Assembly: GCF_016802725.1 (NCBI RefSeq)
Contig: NC_052666.1
Location: 31,214,997 to 31,278,996 of the forward strand
Length of the DNA stretch: 64,000 nucleotides
DNA from: Solenopsis invicta
Lineage: Eukaryota; Arthropoda; Insecta; Hymenoptera; Formicidae
Direction of reading: 5' to 3'
Shown piece after piece: positions 26,581 to 42,500 of this stretch. Under the pieces are notes generated by a model. The model was not told the origin of the DNA, ran no database searches, and was given only the letters and a program-made list of their open reading frames with translations. The position numbers and the translations under genes are program-made. Within the stretch, counting starts at the first letter, position 1, and each line of letters opens with the position of its first letter.

Positions 26581-29500
26581 CTCGTGCGTGATCGATCATG
26601 TATGTAGAAGAAGGTTGTCGACATATTTGTTGGTTTTTTTTAATATTTCTTAAATAAAAACTAAAAATAAAATTTTGGAAACATAAATACAAACTAGAAC
26701 TAGTGTTTTCTATCGGACAGCATTTTTTATAATATCATTTCGAATTTTGCAATAATTAAGTTTTTCGTAATAGATAAGCAAAAATGAGCAAATCTAACAA
26801 AGCGAGCCCTAAAACCGACATAGCTGTATTTTCTTTTCCTTTCATATTTTTTTCTGTACAAAATACTTACAAGTTGAAGTATATAAAGATTAATAGAAAT
26901 CTTTTATTTTAATATAAAATGTTTTTGTCGATTTATACCGACAATGATTAATTATAATCATTGAATAATTAATAGATTTTACAGATCCTTTTTTAGGTTT
27001 TTCGCACAATATAATAAACTGGTGATGAAATCGTTCATATAAAGCTATGCCTTTCATTCTACATGATTTTTATTATCTTATATGTTTTATCGATATATGC
27101 GTCGATTTATGCTGCACTCCAATTTTTATGTTCAGAACTGCATTATGAGAAAACTAAAATTAAAAAAATGAAAATTTAAATAAAACAATTTTAAAACGCT
27201 ACAAACATGTGAAATGGTCAAAAATATTTTCAATAATATATTCACTACCGTTCAATTTCAAACTATGTAATTTTGCAAAGAAAAATCGTACAAATTTTAT
27301 TCTAGCTTTTAAAAAATTTGTTTTTATCGAGTTTTAGTACAGAAAAATATCCATCAAAATATATGAATTATAAATTTTAGTTTCTTCAATTACCTAAGCA
27401 GGTCATATTTTTATTAGTATTGGAGTTCACTTTCAGTGAGAAATAACGTGTCATTTTAAAAGGCCTATGTCAGTTTTGGCAACTTTCTTCTAATTTTAAG
27501 ATTTTACTTTCGCACGATGTAATAAACTGGCAATGAGACTGTCGCTCGCTACACGCAGAAGCGCGGCGGGGAAATCGTCACTCGCGTCGGCCAAGTGTCG
27601 CGCCGACACATTACCGCTAAGAAATTAGTTCTTCGGTATCTGCATTACCGAAGACATGGAGAACACCTGTTGCGGCCCTAAGATACGCGATAAGGGACCG
27701 CCAAAGACGAATTGTCCACTAGCCCGATGCTACTTCACCGGGACGTGTCCCGGCGAGATATATTTCGCTAATTATTATCTCGTGTCTTGCTAATTCCCCT
27801 CTTCACTCCGTCAGATGTTCTTCAGACAGCCAGGGGGGGGGGTGTGTTCTACATCAGTGCAGATACAAACGGAGCACCGCCCGCTAAACAGAAGTGCGCA
27901 ATTTCCATATGGACCGCGCTGTCACCGGAGGAGGAAACCTCCGGTGCCCGATTTATTGAGAGTCGCTCCCGTTCTGGGTTATCAAGCGGCTACGTCAGCA
28001 GAATCCTGCCCATTAGATACAATCAGAAAGCTGATGGTGTAAATTGCGGCCATTGACTGTCCGCCGCTTGCCCGTACCTGTATGCCGCTGATACCATCAT
28101 GTATTAATCAGATCTATTGTTCTCTGTCTGTTCCCAAGTGCTTCCACGGTACGAGGGATGCATTACGTAGATGTAAAGCATCTATCTTTTTCTTTTAAAA
28201 TCCGAGAGACTTTACACAATCGTGTCCACCTAGGATGGATAAGAAGAGGAGGTCACACAAACGGATGTTCGAAGATGATTTTCTGGCAAGTTACTTCATA
28301 ATTACAATTTTTGTCACAAAATTTACAATTTATTTATAGGTAATAAAATTGTATTGTATGTTAATGTTTTTATGCAAAAAAATGAAACAATAACAAGTAT
28401 TTCTTATGTACCTACATCTATCCAAAGAATTTTCTAAAATATTTTAAATCGTATTTTCTGTATACGATCTGTATTTTTTTAATATGTATATATTTTTGCG
28501 AATAAACCATAAGATGAACCATTATGAAAAAACACTATTTTTTGTTATTTTCTATGATCACTAATTCCATTTCAGTACCTTAGAATTAGAATAAGGTAGC
28601 AATAAAACATTTTCCATTTATGCAATGATATTAATTTTTCATTAAGCAAATAAAAAAAATGTTTAATAAAATATAGATATACTATATTTATAATCTCAAG
28701 AAAAAGCATACATATTTTAATAATTCAATTGTCGTTCATAAAGTTAAAGACTTTTAAATTAGTTTTCAGTTCGAATATTAGTGCAATATTAGCATAAACT
28801 AGTGATCTGATGCAATGGAACTTATGCTGTTTGTTGAAGATTTCCTGAGTTTTATCTATGCGTATGCAAATTGCAGCGCTCAGTGATGCAGCATTACGAA
28901 TGGAATTGCTAGACGTGGTCTGAAAACTTGGAGAATCAGTGGGTGAGTAACGCTCATGCTAGAGATCAATAGTAGCGTGATTTCTAAATTTTTGAAATAA
29001 TCTTTGAAATTAATTCGAAATCGATATTTTCTTAAAAACTTGTTACCAGAAACTTCAAAAAACTGTTGCTTGACGTAATTCCACATTCTCAAATATCTGC
29101 AATTACAGGGTTGCCACAGAAAATACATTTTAAAATTCATTGATTTCTCCATGGTTTGCAATAAAGAAATACTGAAAATTTTTCATGATCGATATATAAT
29201 CTTAAGAATGCATGTATACCTAGACGAATCAAAATAAAACTTAACTACAAATTTTTTATGAAAAAGCAGAAAGAAATAGAGAAATCGTATTTATTGTAAA
29301 TATTTTTCTTTATTTGAATTTTACTTAAATTTTATTTAAAAAATAAAATTTAAAATGGGATCGCTCTTCAGCTTTTCCTAAATCATGTTTTAAAAAACGG
29401 CGTTTACAGTGACCACTGCTACTTTCAAAGGACTCATTAAAAAATAAAATGATACAAACTGTATAAAATTGAAATGGATCTGCTTGACGCAGCCGTTTTT

Positions 29501-32500
29501 AAAAAATCATGTTGAAACAAAATCAGCACAGCAATTTTTCGTTAAAAATCTTACGTCAAATATTAGTTTTTAATCTTTCTAAAAAAAAGTGTGTAAAACT
29601 ACAAGTCAATCGATTGAACTCTTCAAGATATATTAGTCACACGTTGTGAAAACATGATTAAATAGCGACGCTAGTATATATAATTTTTAAATAAAATTTA
29701 AATGACAAGTAGAGAAAAGTATGTTCTTTACAGTGGATAAATATATTTTTTCTATCTTCTTACGAGAGAGGAGTAATTGTGGACTGTGATTGTTTGATTG
29801 GTTATTTTTCCTATTGCTTACTTAAGTTTATCGATATGCTACAGCTCTAACACTTCAGAAATGATTTGTAAAGTGCATAAGGTTTGAATGTATTTGATGA
29901 AATTAGATGTAACATTAAAACAAAAATGTAGTTACTCTTTAGAATAAGAAACTGGAGAAACTTTAAGGAAATTGTGAGCAAAGTTCAAATTTCAGACATT
30001 TTTAATATCCTTCTCTGCTTTCTCCTTCAGATTTTCCCTGGACACCGATTTAAGTTTCCATGACTTATCTCGGTTTTTCAAGTCCATAGCAGTCCATCCT
30101 GAATAATTATAATCAGTGTCCTACAGTCAAAAGAATAATCACAATCACAGCTGATAAAGACTCGGGTAAAGTTGAAACTTGTTTCGTTATATATTTGTTA
30201 ATTTGATATTGATAAAAAAAATACTTGTATTATGATTAATTGAGCATCCTTGATTTTGTTCGTCTTCGGTCCTTTCTAATATATTATATCACTTTAGTTT
30301 TATTTTCTTTTTTAAAGTAACGAACGGGATGTTATTGAAGTTTGTTAAAAAGGATAACTAGAAAAAAGTCCTCCACATCTCTTTTCTTCTTCCTCTCTTC
30401 TTATTTCGTATGAATGTATTCAGTGTACACGATTATTAAATATTTGTCGAGATGAGATCTCGAAGATTCGAAAATGGACCGAGGGGAAGTGTTCGTGAAT
30501 TCTCTATCGTTCGCGTAAACCGAGGGGAATCCAGCGAACACGGTAAGTCGCCGGCAGTTCCGCCGGGCTGGTAAGATAGATGACTCGGGGTTATTTAGAA
30601 TGGATTAATTCGAGCATCCTGTTAATTTAGCCTATCGCATCAATCTTGAACGACCTCGGGGCCTCGCCGCGCCGCCGCCGTCATTCTCTCGCACCGTATT
30701 CGAGAATTTCAACTTTTGGTGGCTCTAACACCACGCGCCTTTCTTCGAAAATGAAGATCGATCGATATCAAGCAAGTCGACGGAGAGTTCCGTGGGGGTT
30801 TGGGACCCTCGGGACCCTCCGCCTGGCAGCTGATACCTCATTGTCATAATCGAGGATGATGGCGTGTTACGTTGGGGTTAAATTCCAGCAGCTACACAAT
30901 ACTTGAAGATGTGTTGCCCATTTATGGCGATTATTTCCTATTCAGGAGAATCCAGGAAGCAATCTGCGAAGGGCGAGGATCACTGAATTTTGCACAAGCT
31001 TCACGCGTGAAAGTAGAGGCCCTTGAATCGATCAATATCTTCAATCTGGAATTGCTAATCAATAAACTCGTGATAAGTATCTTCTGTAATTTCTTCCGGT
31101 GCGATAAATAAGTGCTATTGTTGCACCACTCGCGCGAATTAAACCAAAATAAATTAACTTTGTAAACTTTAAATTAGCAAAGCGAGGCAACATATCTCAT
31201 GCTTACGATTAATCAGTTGCGCAATACATCAGATCTTTTTTTCATAAAGAAAGCTGTACGGGGTAAAAAAAAATTCTGATGATTTAATTGAACGAAATTG
31301 GCTCGTCCCGCCTGGTCGGGTCGGATAACCGATAGAGCAATTTTTCTTTTCAGCCTCCTCATCCCTGGTGCATTACTAGAATTGATCCCGGTACATTAGT
31401 TATTGGGAGTGATATATATCCACTGCTGTGCCATTTAATTACAGGACTTGCACAGCTCGGAGCGCTGGAATAGCACTCGGCCTTTTGAGCGCGGTAAGTG
31501 TTCCGTAAGGAAATTAATCAGCGAATCCAACGTGCCCTGGGGGAACTGATAAATACAAACTCGAGTGCGTGCCAGTTTTTGTTTTGCGACGCTCGCGGAG
31601 TATCCCAGCTCCCGTTCAGCGCGCGCACGACTTTGCAGCTGCCGACTCGCGAAGTTTCGAAGTTGCAAAGTTACCTTTTACAGTTGCCACGAAAGCGTAT
31701 TAAAAGCATGTATATGTATATGATATACGTATACTCGAAAGCTTCAATGGTCTCGGAAATCCGGGGTTAAACCGGAATAACGTTGCATTATACCTACTCG
31801 AAACCTTCCCGGAGCGATATCGTAATATCGGCAGATTAAATGCATTTGTTATACAACTTTTATGATATCCACGTAATGCATTGCAGTTGGTAGTGACTTG
31901 CCGATAAGCTTTCCCGGTTCGGCCGGATACGTCGAATCGAAATAATGCCAAAATGGTTTGGCGATTATTGGCTTTCTTCGTGTTTCGATCTCAAAGCGTC
32001 AAAGACGCGAACATATCCGCTTTCCCAGAAATCTTTATCAAAATGCGTACATCTCGTTTCATTTTTCGCGATGATTAATTTACAATATTTGCGGTGTACA
32101 CATGATGATTGATCATCGCCTCGCTTTTATCACGTTTATATTTTTCCCAGCACTGCAGCCACGTTAATACTACATCTTCGAGCATTAATGTCCTGGTAAT
32201 CCAACGCGCAACAATAAAATTGAGACTGTTGAATAAAATGATCTAATTATGTAATTAACTAAAATATGAGAATCGTTATTATTAACATACAAAAATACAA
32301 AGATTTTCAAATTATTTTAAAAATAATAAAAACTTGTACAGCATCTGAATAAACTAATAAACGGAACTAAAACGCTTGTTTTTAATGTCCTAAATACTAG
32401 TTCTTAATGTATTGTTTATGTAATAAAAAATATTATTTCGACAAATATACAATTCTTAAAAATAATTCAAGACCATTATTAAGATATAAACTTTAATCTA

Positions 32501-35500
32501 ATTGAGTAACAAATTCATTTTTTAACGTTAATTTTTATATTTAAAATGAAGTATCTACTTTATAAATATTTTCAAGTATTTGAAGTTTACATTTAATTTT
32601 CAACATTAAAAAAAAACGTTTAAGATTAATAATAATAAATTTCCGTGTAAGTTCCTGCAGATACTAAAACATTTATTTCGTTCTGCAAAAATTTTACATT
32701 AAACATCGATATTCATTTTATTTTTTGTTTGCGCAATTTTAACTTACAGATAATTTCGCGACGAACATCCATCTATATCGGAGATGCAATAAACATCGAA
32801 CCCGCTTCATTGATAATCGATTCATTGCTTTATCAGCAGACGATTCTCCAAGCGCAACGTTATATATTATAACGATACCTATGCGCGTACCGTACAGCAA
32901 TTCAAGTACAGCTTATAATTTTGCCGAAACTTCTTTGCATAAAGCGGATGTGAACGCGCGGGCCGCACCATTTTACGTGGCAATTTTCGCGGAGTACGCG
33001 TGCACGAATTCTCTCGCTGGTTAAAGCACCGCTCTAAGTTATCTATCTTGCGAAATGCGATGAAAGTTTCAACGGCGCAATTTAAAGTTGGCCTATCGCG
33101 ACAAGCTGTGCCCTTCGCGTCACGAGGAATCCCTTATATCCCGGCAAACACGAAGTGTATCTATTTCAAGCTGTTTATCCATTCAATGCTAACTTCTTCA
33201 GCACGTTGTTACTGCTAACGTTACACACATTAGCACGTTATTACACACGCCATTAATCATTTGCATATTGTTAAATTCGTAAATTTCGAATTGTACTCAA
33301 TTTAAAATCGCTTTTTAATCATTTGTATGTCACCACTGTACTTATTGAATACTGCTAACTTAAATAAAATAATAAAGTTAAACAATTTAATACAAGAAAT
33401 ATATTGAATTTAGTTTATTATTTAGGGAAGAATTGCTGAATGTATACCAATCTCCTGAATCGTGCCTCTTCAATATTTTATATTTTTGCTTAATATTTTT
33501 AAACAACGTTTAGTAATAAAAATATGAAGTAAATAAAAAATGAGCAACATAGATAACAATTCATTAAGTTACATTTAATGTATTTTATGTATGCTAACAT
33601 TAAAAAAAAAAAATGAAAAACAACTAATGTTAATTTTTAATCAATTTGTGCAGCTGATAATAATGTAAGTATGCAATCTCAGAGTTAATTTCTATATTTT
33701 TGTTAAAAAAAAATTATTGTAGAATATTTTAAATTTACTGCATATACAGTAATTATTAGAAACGTCAAATATTTTTACAAACTTTATCAAGGTTCCTAAA
33801 CCGTACCATTGCAAATTTATTACAATGAATGGTATTAACAAAAGATTGATAATAGTAAAACTAACAATTGATATAAAGAAAAATGTCACTTGGCAAAAAT
33901 AAATTTAAGTCAGTTTTATTTTCACATTCTTAATTTTCCATTCATTCAATAAATTATTAACAAAATAAATATTACTTAATAATTCGCTATATTTTTAATT
34001 ATTTTAGTTCATAAGTTCGATACTTTTAATTTAGTTCATAAGGCGGTACGATTTATACGATTAATTGCCTATAAATTGTATCTTTCGAAGCATATTGCAA
34101 AAAGATTCATAAATTAATATATTACGATTGAAAAGTTAAACAGATAGTTGAAACGCCAAGCTACAATTTCCATTCTTTATTTGCGTCAATATCACCAAGT
34201 GAATATTGAGATACAATAAAAAAGTAAGTAGTACGCATTCGATAACTCTCTCCTATGAGGTACATACGTTAATAAACGCTATTTACTTTGAAACAAAATT
34301 CAATCACAGAAATAAGTTGGTTAGATGTAGATTTTTCGACCACATTTTAGGTTAAATAAAGAATTTCATAATTTTTAAATGGAAGCTTAAAATAACAAAA
34401 TCTTATTTAAGTCAAATAACTATTTTCAATTTAATCTTGTAATATATTTGACAGTGTACGCGCAAGAAACTCCCATATTTTTCGTACAACAAAAAAAAAT
34501 TGCAAATGCAATATCTTTCTCATTAAAATTTTTATTTTAAATGTGCATCGTCCATCATAACATTGAAAAAAAAAAAGCTTAAAGTTACGGCCTTAATTAC
34601 GCGGAAGGTAAATGTAGCGTAAAGGATACAAATAACGGACGTAAAACCTATTTAAAACGATGTAAAACGACGTGACGATGCGCGTCTTTTTTTTTTTCAC
34701 GTCCTGCAGCGAGGTATCGTATGAAAAGCTTCAACTTTCCTCCGCCGTCCTGTGCCAGCTGTCATTACAACGTTACAGCCCCGTAACCGCACCTTTAATG
34801 CCTCGATCTCGAGTTTCATTATATAGTTTAATTATGTATGAACGACACAGTCTCGAGCGCCAATAAAAAGCGCCTAGCGTACGAGATTACGGACCCGGTC
34901 GGAGAATGAAGACTATGAAAATTTAGCATAAGCGCTCGCACGAGAGCAGTTTCAACGCGCTCGGACAGCTAGGAATGCGCTGCCGAATGAAATCTAAGAT
35001 TCACGAAAGATTGGATAACCCGGCGACTTTAATAACCCAATTAATTAAGTCCTCTAATCGACTGTTTACGCAGAGATTTAATTGCGAAATTCTCGTGGTA
35101 CAAAAATATCAAAAATAATTTTCACTCTCATGCAAAATGCGCGACAGTTCGAATATAAAAATATAAGAATACAGTATACAGTGAATCCACATGCCAGAAT
35201 AGAACAAAAAATAAAATAAAATTTTTTATTACAAAGTTTTCTAATATCGTACGTCTTAACACGTCTTAATCACAAAAAAAATTACATGAAATTGAATACT
35301 TTTTGTTATAAATGGGTTTATTAAGTTAAGTTAAAAGTTTCTTGTGACGTATGCACGCAGAAAATTTCGCGGAAGTCTCCCCTGGGAGTCACTATTCTAA
35401 TTCTACTTCTAATTTAAAAACCGCGGCAACTTTAACGTTGAATATTTCAAGATATCGCGGCTTTCGGAGAAGGGCGGCACACCTCGCGGCCCAAAGGCCT

Positions 35501-36412
35501 AAAGTAATTATCATATTACCGCGAGCGGTGATCGATGGGATCCATTTTCCCAGTTTTCCCGCACTTCTATACGCCACGCGTTTACTTTAAATTATATCCT
35601 CCCCATTAATTTCTAAAATTGAACCTCCGCGGCCGCGGTCGCACGCGCCTTTTCCCAGGACTTCGCAACCGCTACCGCGGTATTGTCAGAACAATCTACG
35701 TTATAGACGGATATCAGAAATTCTTTCGATGAAGTACCGAGTATCGTTATTGCTTCGGATGGTATTGGAGATCGCGGGGAGCTCAGAGTTATTCCCTCCA
35801 CCTCTCTCTCCCTCTCTCTCTCTCTTTCTGTCTCACCATCCCACTGCTCCACCGTGTTTCTGATGGACGTTTCGCGGATTCTTTTCATGAAACCATTACA
35901 CTCGCCGGGTGGGCCCCACGTGTACACGTAACGATCGCTCGTTCACGTTATATACAGCCGCAATTGCACCTAGCGCGCCCCGGAAACGCTCGTCGCGAAA
36001 TAAGTTGTGGGGGTGGGGTGGTTTTCCTAGAGAGTCCCGATAATATTTGTCCATTCGACAGCCCTGTCTCGGCGAAATACCGGGATTCCGCGTCGCCTTT
36101 TGTGCTCTGTGTCGCGTTTGCGATTTGTTGCCGCCCGTTTGGGCCGATGTCCCTCGTCGATAACAGTTTGAATTGATTGAAAAACGTTTTGATCGAACAT
36201 CACGTCGCGTGTGTAAACGCTGGACGATCGCGTTTTATCGCAAGTTACGTCAAGCGGAAACGCACACATTACGCTGATTCATTACGCGACCATTACGTCT
36301 TATTCAGTGTCACTGGTGACACGCTGCTTTTTTTTTTAATCTTTCTTCCCATCTACGTGACGTTAAACGTCTTGATCGTTAAGCCTACATTTCGTTGAAA
36401 TAAAACTCCCTT

Positions 36413-37552
36413 GGGTAATTATGCATTATAAGGGATGCCACGCCGATGACCTTGATCTTGACATATGTTATAGAGGCAAGAGTACTGATTAACTTTTCCT
36501 TATAAATTAATCGGCGCTCTCGTATAGTTTTCGAGATATACTTACATGAAACTCATTTTCAAAATTTCATCATTTTTATTATATGACACCTTAATTGTAT
36601 ATGATAGATAGGTCTATAACTGATTTTCACAAATGCAAAATAGCATATAAAATAACTTTTCTATTATTCATTTAAATAAGAATGAAACTAAAAAAATGTC
36701 AATATGATACAATAATTAATATAAATATTTGAAACAATTTTTATTAAAAAAAACATTAAAAAAATATTGTCTGTTCATTGAAGTGCAGACCAAGGTTTTT
36801 TCAACCATAAATTTATTTCATTTATCGATAACATTTTATGTATCGCAACAGTACTGTGTTCAAGAAAGAAATCTTGGACTTTAAAATAAAAAAAGCGCAA
36901 GCATAAGCTTCTAATAGTTAATATATGCTGTTCAGAAACATAAGCATTTATAACTAAACGGAATAATCCAGCAGATGAAAAAATCGATTTTGCAAACTTA
37001 ATGTGTCTATTTCTATGTCAACAAAATTTCAACATAGATTATAAAAAATAAAAATTAATTAATATTTACTCGCGTGAATTCTATATTGCTATTTTTATCT
37101 ACTTTTAATTTAATCAATAACTCTACGTGGATTATATAGGATAAAAGTCAATGTAAATTTATTCCCATAAAATCCACATTGCTATCTCCTATTTTAATCT
37201 CCTCAAATTTCATCAGTAATTCCACGTGGATCAAATGTATTAAAACTCTACATGGAAGTGTCCACGTAGAATTCATGTGGATATCATGTCGATAAAGTCC
37301 TATCTACGTATTCTACATAAAACATGTAGATAGAACGTGGAATCTATGTACTTGTTCTCATCGAGCACGCAACAGATCCTTCACGTGAATCTTTACGATA
37401 AAATATACATTTACATTGGCAACTATTTTTGTTAATAATTTTTTTAACAAAGGGCCAGCGCCGGTTCAAATGTTTAGAAGGTTGCTCAAAGTGATGACCT
37501 TGACATGTGTCAAGGTTATTGGAGCGACATCCCCTATAATGCATACTTACCC
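36413..37552. mobile_element. 1.14 kb terminal-inverted-repeat element, copy 2 (in duplicated block)
   Basis: This appears to be an exact copy of the element at 16972-18111, carried by the second copy of the 19.4 kb block. It is not an independent insertion, because its flanks are duplicated too. Confidence 0.75.
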
Positions 37553-39439
37553 TCCCTCGAAATTAAACTAAGAGTAAAGTTGTGTTATCTTTTTGCCCTG
37601 GAGTAAGTAAAGTGAGAAGACGAGAATTTCGGAACTCTTGGCGTCATTTTTGTCGAGAAAAAAAATTTTCTTCCGTACTTGGCGGGGCCAAAATATTACG
37701 CAAGACATAATTTTCTCTCCCGACGAAAAAGGAAATTAATCCACGATTCAAGATTTAAAAAAAAGGGAGATACAGTAAGTCTCTCTCGGGTTATTGATTT
37801 CGTCTTCCCCGCCATTTCCTCGAAAATTATTGTTACTTTTATTATCAGTTACGTGCCTACTTAAGCGTGGAATAGATCCCGTTTTGGAGAAGATTAATTT
37901 ACCCTCGATAAATTAAAAAGTTTATCGTATTATATCGGTTTTCGTTGTACTTAAGTTCGGGAGATGAATTTAAGACGTGACAGCTGCGTGATATAATTCC
38001 TTTCGAACAACGGCAAAAACTTCTACCAGAGAGAAAGGGAAAAGCTCAAACGCGGTGGTTAGCGTTCGGGGATTAAATGCCGAAATATCCTGCTGCGCGT
38101 AGCGGAATCTCGTCGTGGCTGGTGAGAAGGCGTCCGATCCGCCGACGAGGGAGGAGGCAATCCCTCGAACTTTCAAGCGGTTTAGTCTAAATCTTAAACA
38201 GCACAGGCCGCCTTTGCAACAGCCAGCGCGAGGGTGTAAGAGCTTTATAAAAGTTGAAATTGAAACGGCGACAGTGGAAGCCTCTTCCCCCTTCGGCCCG
38301 GTAACACGGAACGCCGCGTACGAGCCACCCTTTCCGCTCAGCGTTATCCCATTGCGATTCTAGCTGCGGTGGAATAAATTGGATATACCGACGAGTGCGA
38401 GAGCATTGCGGCGCGCGGTGCTTGTTTCCTCTCCCCGAGCACGCTCCCGTCGATGTATCCGAATAATCCGCGCGTTAAGCATCGTGACCCTTGCATAAAC
38501 GGCGTACAATGAAATTAAAGCGATATGCAACTACAGGGAATTAAAAGAAAAACACTATAGATAAGTTAACTCCGTTGCAGAAATCAGAAAAAATTATAGA
38601 AGGATTGAGGATAATTTACATCCTTACAAAAATATTTCAACATTTTTATGTCTTATATCGATCATTTTTGGCGCAATAATTTTCTATCATTTTTATACCC
38701 GTTTCTGACACTCTTAAGTACGCGCAATCGATTGTCAAGATACGCGACGAGTATACGCGAGTGTACATACAAATATTTTTTAGTAGATTGCCTGCATTTT
38801 CAATACCCGTTTCTCTGCTGATAAGTGACAAAACGTTAATACGTTTCTTTTTTATTCACAAAAAGGGGATCAGTTAAGATACTCCCTTAACTTTAAATAT
38901 GTAAAGTACTTATTCTCCAATAGTTTATGAGTAATTGGCACAACACAATATTCAAGACAGTTACAGTAAAAGAATTCAAGCGCAATCTAATCTTTCTGAT
39001 GCATTTGTATTTTAATTATTCTTTAATGAATGTGAGTGCTTGTGAGTACTAAACAAATATTTTGTATTCGTAGCTAAATATACGATTTTCCATTTTACAT
39101 TTACACAGCACGTACGTACATCACAAAACAACTCATAAATATATGTTATTATTACTACGCAAAAAGTAGTAAGCTATACTACGCTTTATATATTTCTTGT
39201 ACATTTTATCAATTAATATGACCCGGACATGCGAAGCTCTTTTAGCTTCGCGCTTCACTCAGATTGCATTGGTCATTTTAGTTACTTTAAGTTTTACAAA
39301 ACGTAAAGTTATTTAGAAAGACAATAGAATTCAATTTTTGTTGCATACACTTTTTGATATGGTTTTCTACGGTTTGCAGTTTGTTGCGGTTGCATTCGAT
39401 GGCGCAGATAACTGCAACAGCAACCACGTAACCACTTAA

Positions 39440-39584
39440 CGCAACCACAGCAAACCGCAACCGCAGCAAACCGCAACCGCAGCAAACCGCAACCGCAGTA
39501 AACCGCAACCGCAGCTAACTGCAACCTCAGCTAACCGCAACCGCAAAAACCTCAATTGCAGTAAACCATAACCGCGCGCAGTAA
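39440..39584 (+). repeat. 16-bp minisatellite, copy 2 (in duplicated block)
   Basis: This is the same array as at 19999-20143, with the same number and order of variant units. Tandem arrays normally change copy number quickly, so identity here argues that the two blocks are the same locus. Confidence 0.85.
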
Positions 39585-42500
39585 ACTACGTGCGCGGTTG
39601 CGATACATCGCAATGGGGCACGAATTAATACTATTCGATTAATGTGAAACTTAATATAAATCGTTTCTTCGTGCAATGGAAGAGAATTGGAGAAGTCCTA
39701 ATATTTATATTAAAAAAAAAATTCTTGTATAAATAAAGTATATCCTAAAGTAGAAGTTTAAAATTGAAGTTGAAAATTGAAAAAGGGCAACTCGCGACGG
39801 TAGATGGCGAGGAGCAGAGACGTATTCTGCGAGATACATCGCCGGGGTTCAGGGTTAACGAGTGCACGACGCGACGACTAGAATAATAAGAGCGTTTAAT
39901 AGAACGGGCGTAGCCGCCCCCGGTGTTTATCTCCGGGGTGCAGTGACGTTTCCATTTCGCTTCGCCGCCACCCGACCGATGGCGGCGGCGGAGTTTTCGG
40001 AGGCAGCTCACGAACGTTTCCCAGCCTTGCGGTTGCGAGACCTGTCCACGCGAACTGTTCGCAGCGCGCGGCATAGACGCCGCGTCGCGCCGCCCGGGGA
40101 ACTAATTCGGGTGCAACCCTCGTTCGGGGATGCGGCGGACGCGCGACGGCGATCCCCCGGCGCGTTTAACGCGCTTAATATCTCACGATTTCAACCTCGC
40201 CGGCATCTCCGGCGATTAACGCATGTTCCTGCAATTACTTAGCCGGTAACGAACCGCAGAGCACTCTCTCTCCTTCCTTCCCCCCGCGGGCATGCCGCGG
40301 ACGCAGCGCGGTTCGGTCGATCAAGAGTAGTTATGCGATACAGAAACTAACTGCGGAAACAAGGTTTTTGGTAACTGAAACCGAATTAGCTGCAGTTTGC
40401 GTCTAGTTAACAAAAATTTGCATTTGGTCGACGTACAGCTCCGGCAGCAAATTTGGCTACATCTCCCATCTTCTTGGATGCCAAAACCGCGGAAACGCGG
40501 TCGAAAATTCCATTTCCATCGTACTCTCGGTGTACCTTTTAATTGACTCGAATGTCTGTCCGCGAGGCTCATCGTTCGCTCGAGATACTAATCAGGCTGA
40601 CACGCTGCCATGTTATATACAATGCAATATATACATATATCGATACATTCTGGCACAGTGCGATCGTATTGCGGATTCCGCGCATTGATTACGCCGTTAT
40701 GTCGTCCCGCAGGCCGCAAACGCCACGCCACTGAATAACTCCCGCGAACGCCGCGCCGTTCTCTGTTTACACCGTCCTAATGATTAATTCATGCGCGTTA
40801 CCCCGGATGCAGACCGCGTTCGTTGAGGGCCCCGACTTCTTGCATGTGCGAGTATGGACGATGTGCAGCGGAATGACTTCGCTAAATTCATTGAGCGTGT
40901 GGGCGCTTAATGGCGGAAACTGGAAGCGAGCGCATCTCTTATCATTTAATCGAGGCCGTTCTGCGTTGGATGTTTCAGCGTTTCAACAAAATTTCGGGAA
41001 TTTTGGGCGTCGAAGAAATTTCCGGAACGCCATCGAGAGATTTGTATCTTCGTACTAACTGTTGCGACTTTTTTAATATAATTAGCTTCAACTTTTCTAA
41101 TTATTAGAAAAATAATATTACCTAATTTTTATTTATAAAATATAATTTAATTATTTCATTATATGAAATTGAAGCATTTCCTACAGAAACCATACAAGTT
41201 CAAAGGTGTTTTTTATTTTTTTCCTTTTAAATGGAATTTCCTACTATTGATCAAAGTCTATAACTCTCGTATTTATTATATGAAAAGAGGAAAGTTACCA
41301 CATTTATACAATAAACGACTCAAAGAAATTTAGGAAATATTTCATTTCCTAAAAATTCAACTTTTTGGATTGCGAGAATTTCTATATCTATTACAAAGAA
41401 CACTGCGCTATAAATCAGATTTATTTAAAAAATGGACACTTGTTTGGTTTTTTTAAGAAACCCTTCAATTATAATTTGAATATCAAATATAATATCAATA
41501 TAATGCTTATAATTTAAATAATCGTTCATAACAAGAAGCATAAATAAAGAGAAAGTTTAAACTACTTGAGAAACATCAAATTAAAGATTTTCGCATTATT
41601 TATAGCAACTGGAACTCGTTTACATCAATCGCTGTCCCCTTCAATCGCAAATTGCTACGAATTTTATTCCTTGGCGCAACGAAACTCTAGACGACGTCGT
41701 TAACGCCCGACCGAAGCAATTTTTCCGCGAGATGAAAAGTGGATGGTCTTCCGATGGTCTTTCCGGGGAGGTGTCGTCCAACGCAACGGTAACGTTCTCG
41801 AACTTCTGAACGCGAACGGTAGCTCGACTCCCCTCGGCTACTTTCATCGGGCGTTAATCGACCGGCGCGGATTTCGAGATGTGGAAAAAGCGAATTCGCG
41901 CGACGGCAACGTGGGTCGGTTCGATCCCTCGACGGAGACCTCGTTTAATTTATGAACGCGCAATTAAGTCAGTCGCTTCTTGCGCGAGGCGAGGTCAACC
42001 GTCGAGAGAGGACTTGCCCTATCTTCTCACTCTCTATCCCTGAGTGCCCTTCCCGTCTTTCTCTCTTATTCCAAAGCCGATGACGACATCACGCAACTTC
42101 CCAGAGCTGTCGCGGAACTCTGCTTTCACTTCGCAAATTACTTCCGAGCCATTTCGCACGCTCGCTATCTTTCTGAACGTCGGCCCGGGATGAGAGCGAG
42201 TATCTCGCATTTGAGAATTCGTGCCACGAACAGAGTGCATATGCGCATACGCGACGACGGTTCTCTTTGTTCGAGAAGTAGAGACGTAGAAAATCGAAAA
42301 CTCACCTCTTTTTAGAGAGCAAAAGTCTCTGGAATTATGAATGAAAAAGAAATTGAACTATAAATCCATTTTACAGAGACTGCATGTAAAATAATGCAGA
42401 TGGAAATAACATGGATAACAGCCAGGATAAAATACGTAGTCTTTCACACGTAATTCTTGAATTTGTAACAGTCATCTGTGAGTATCAATGTAGTGTGTTT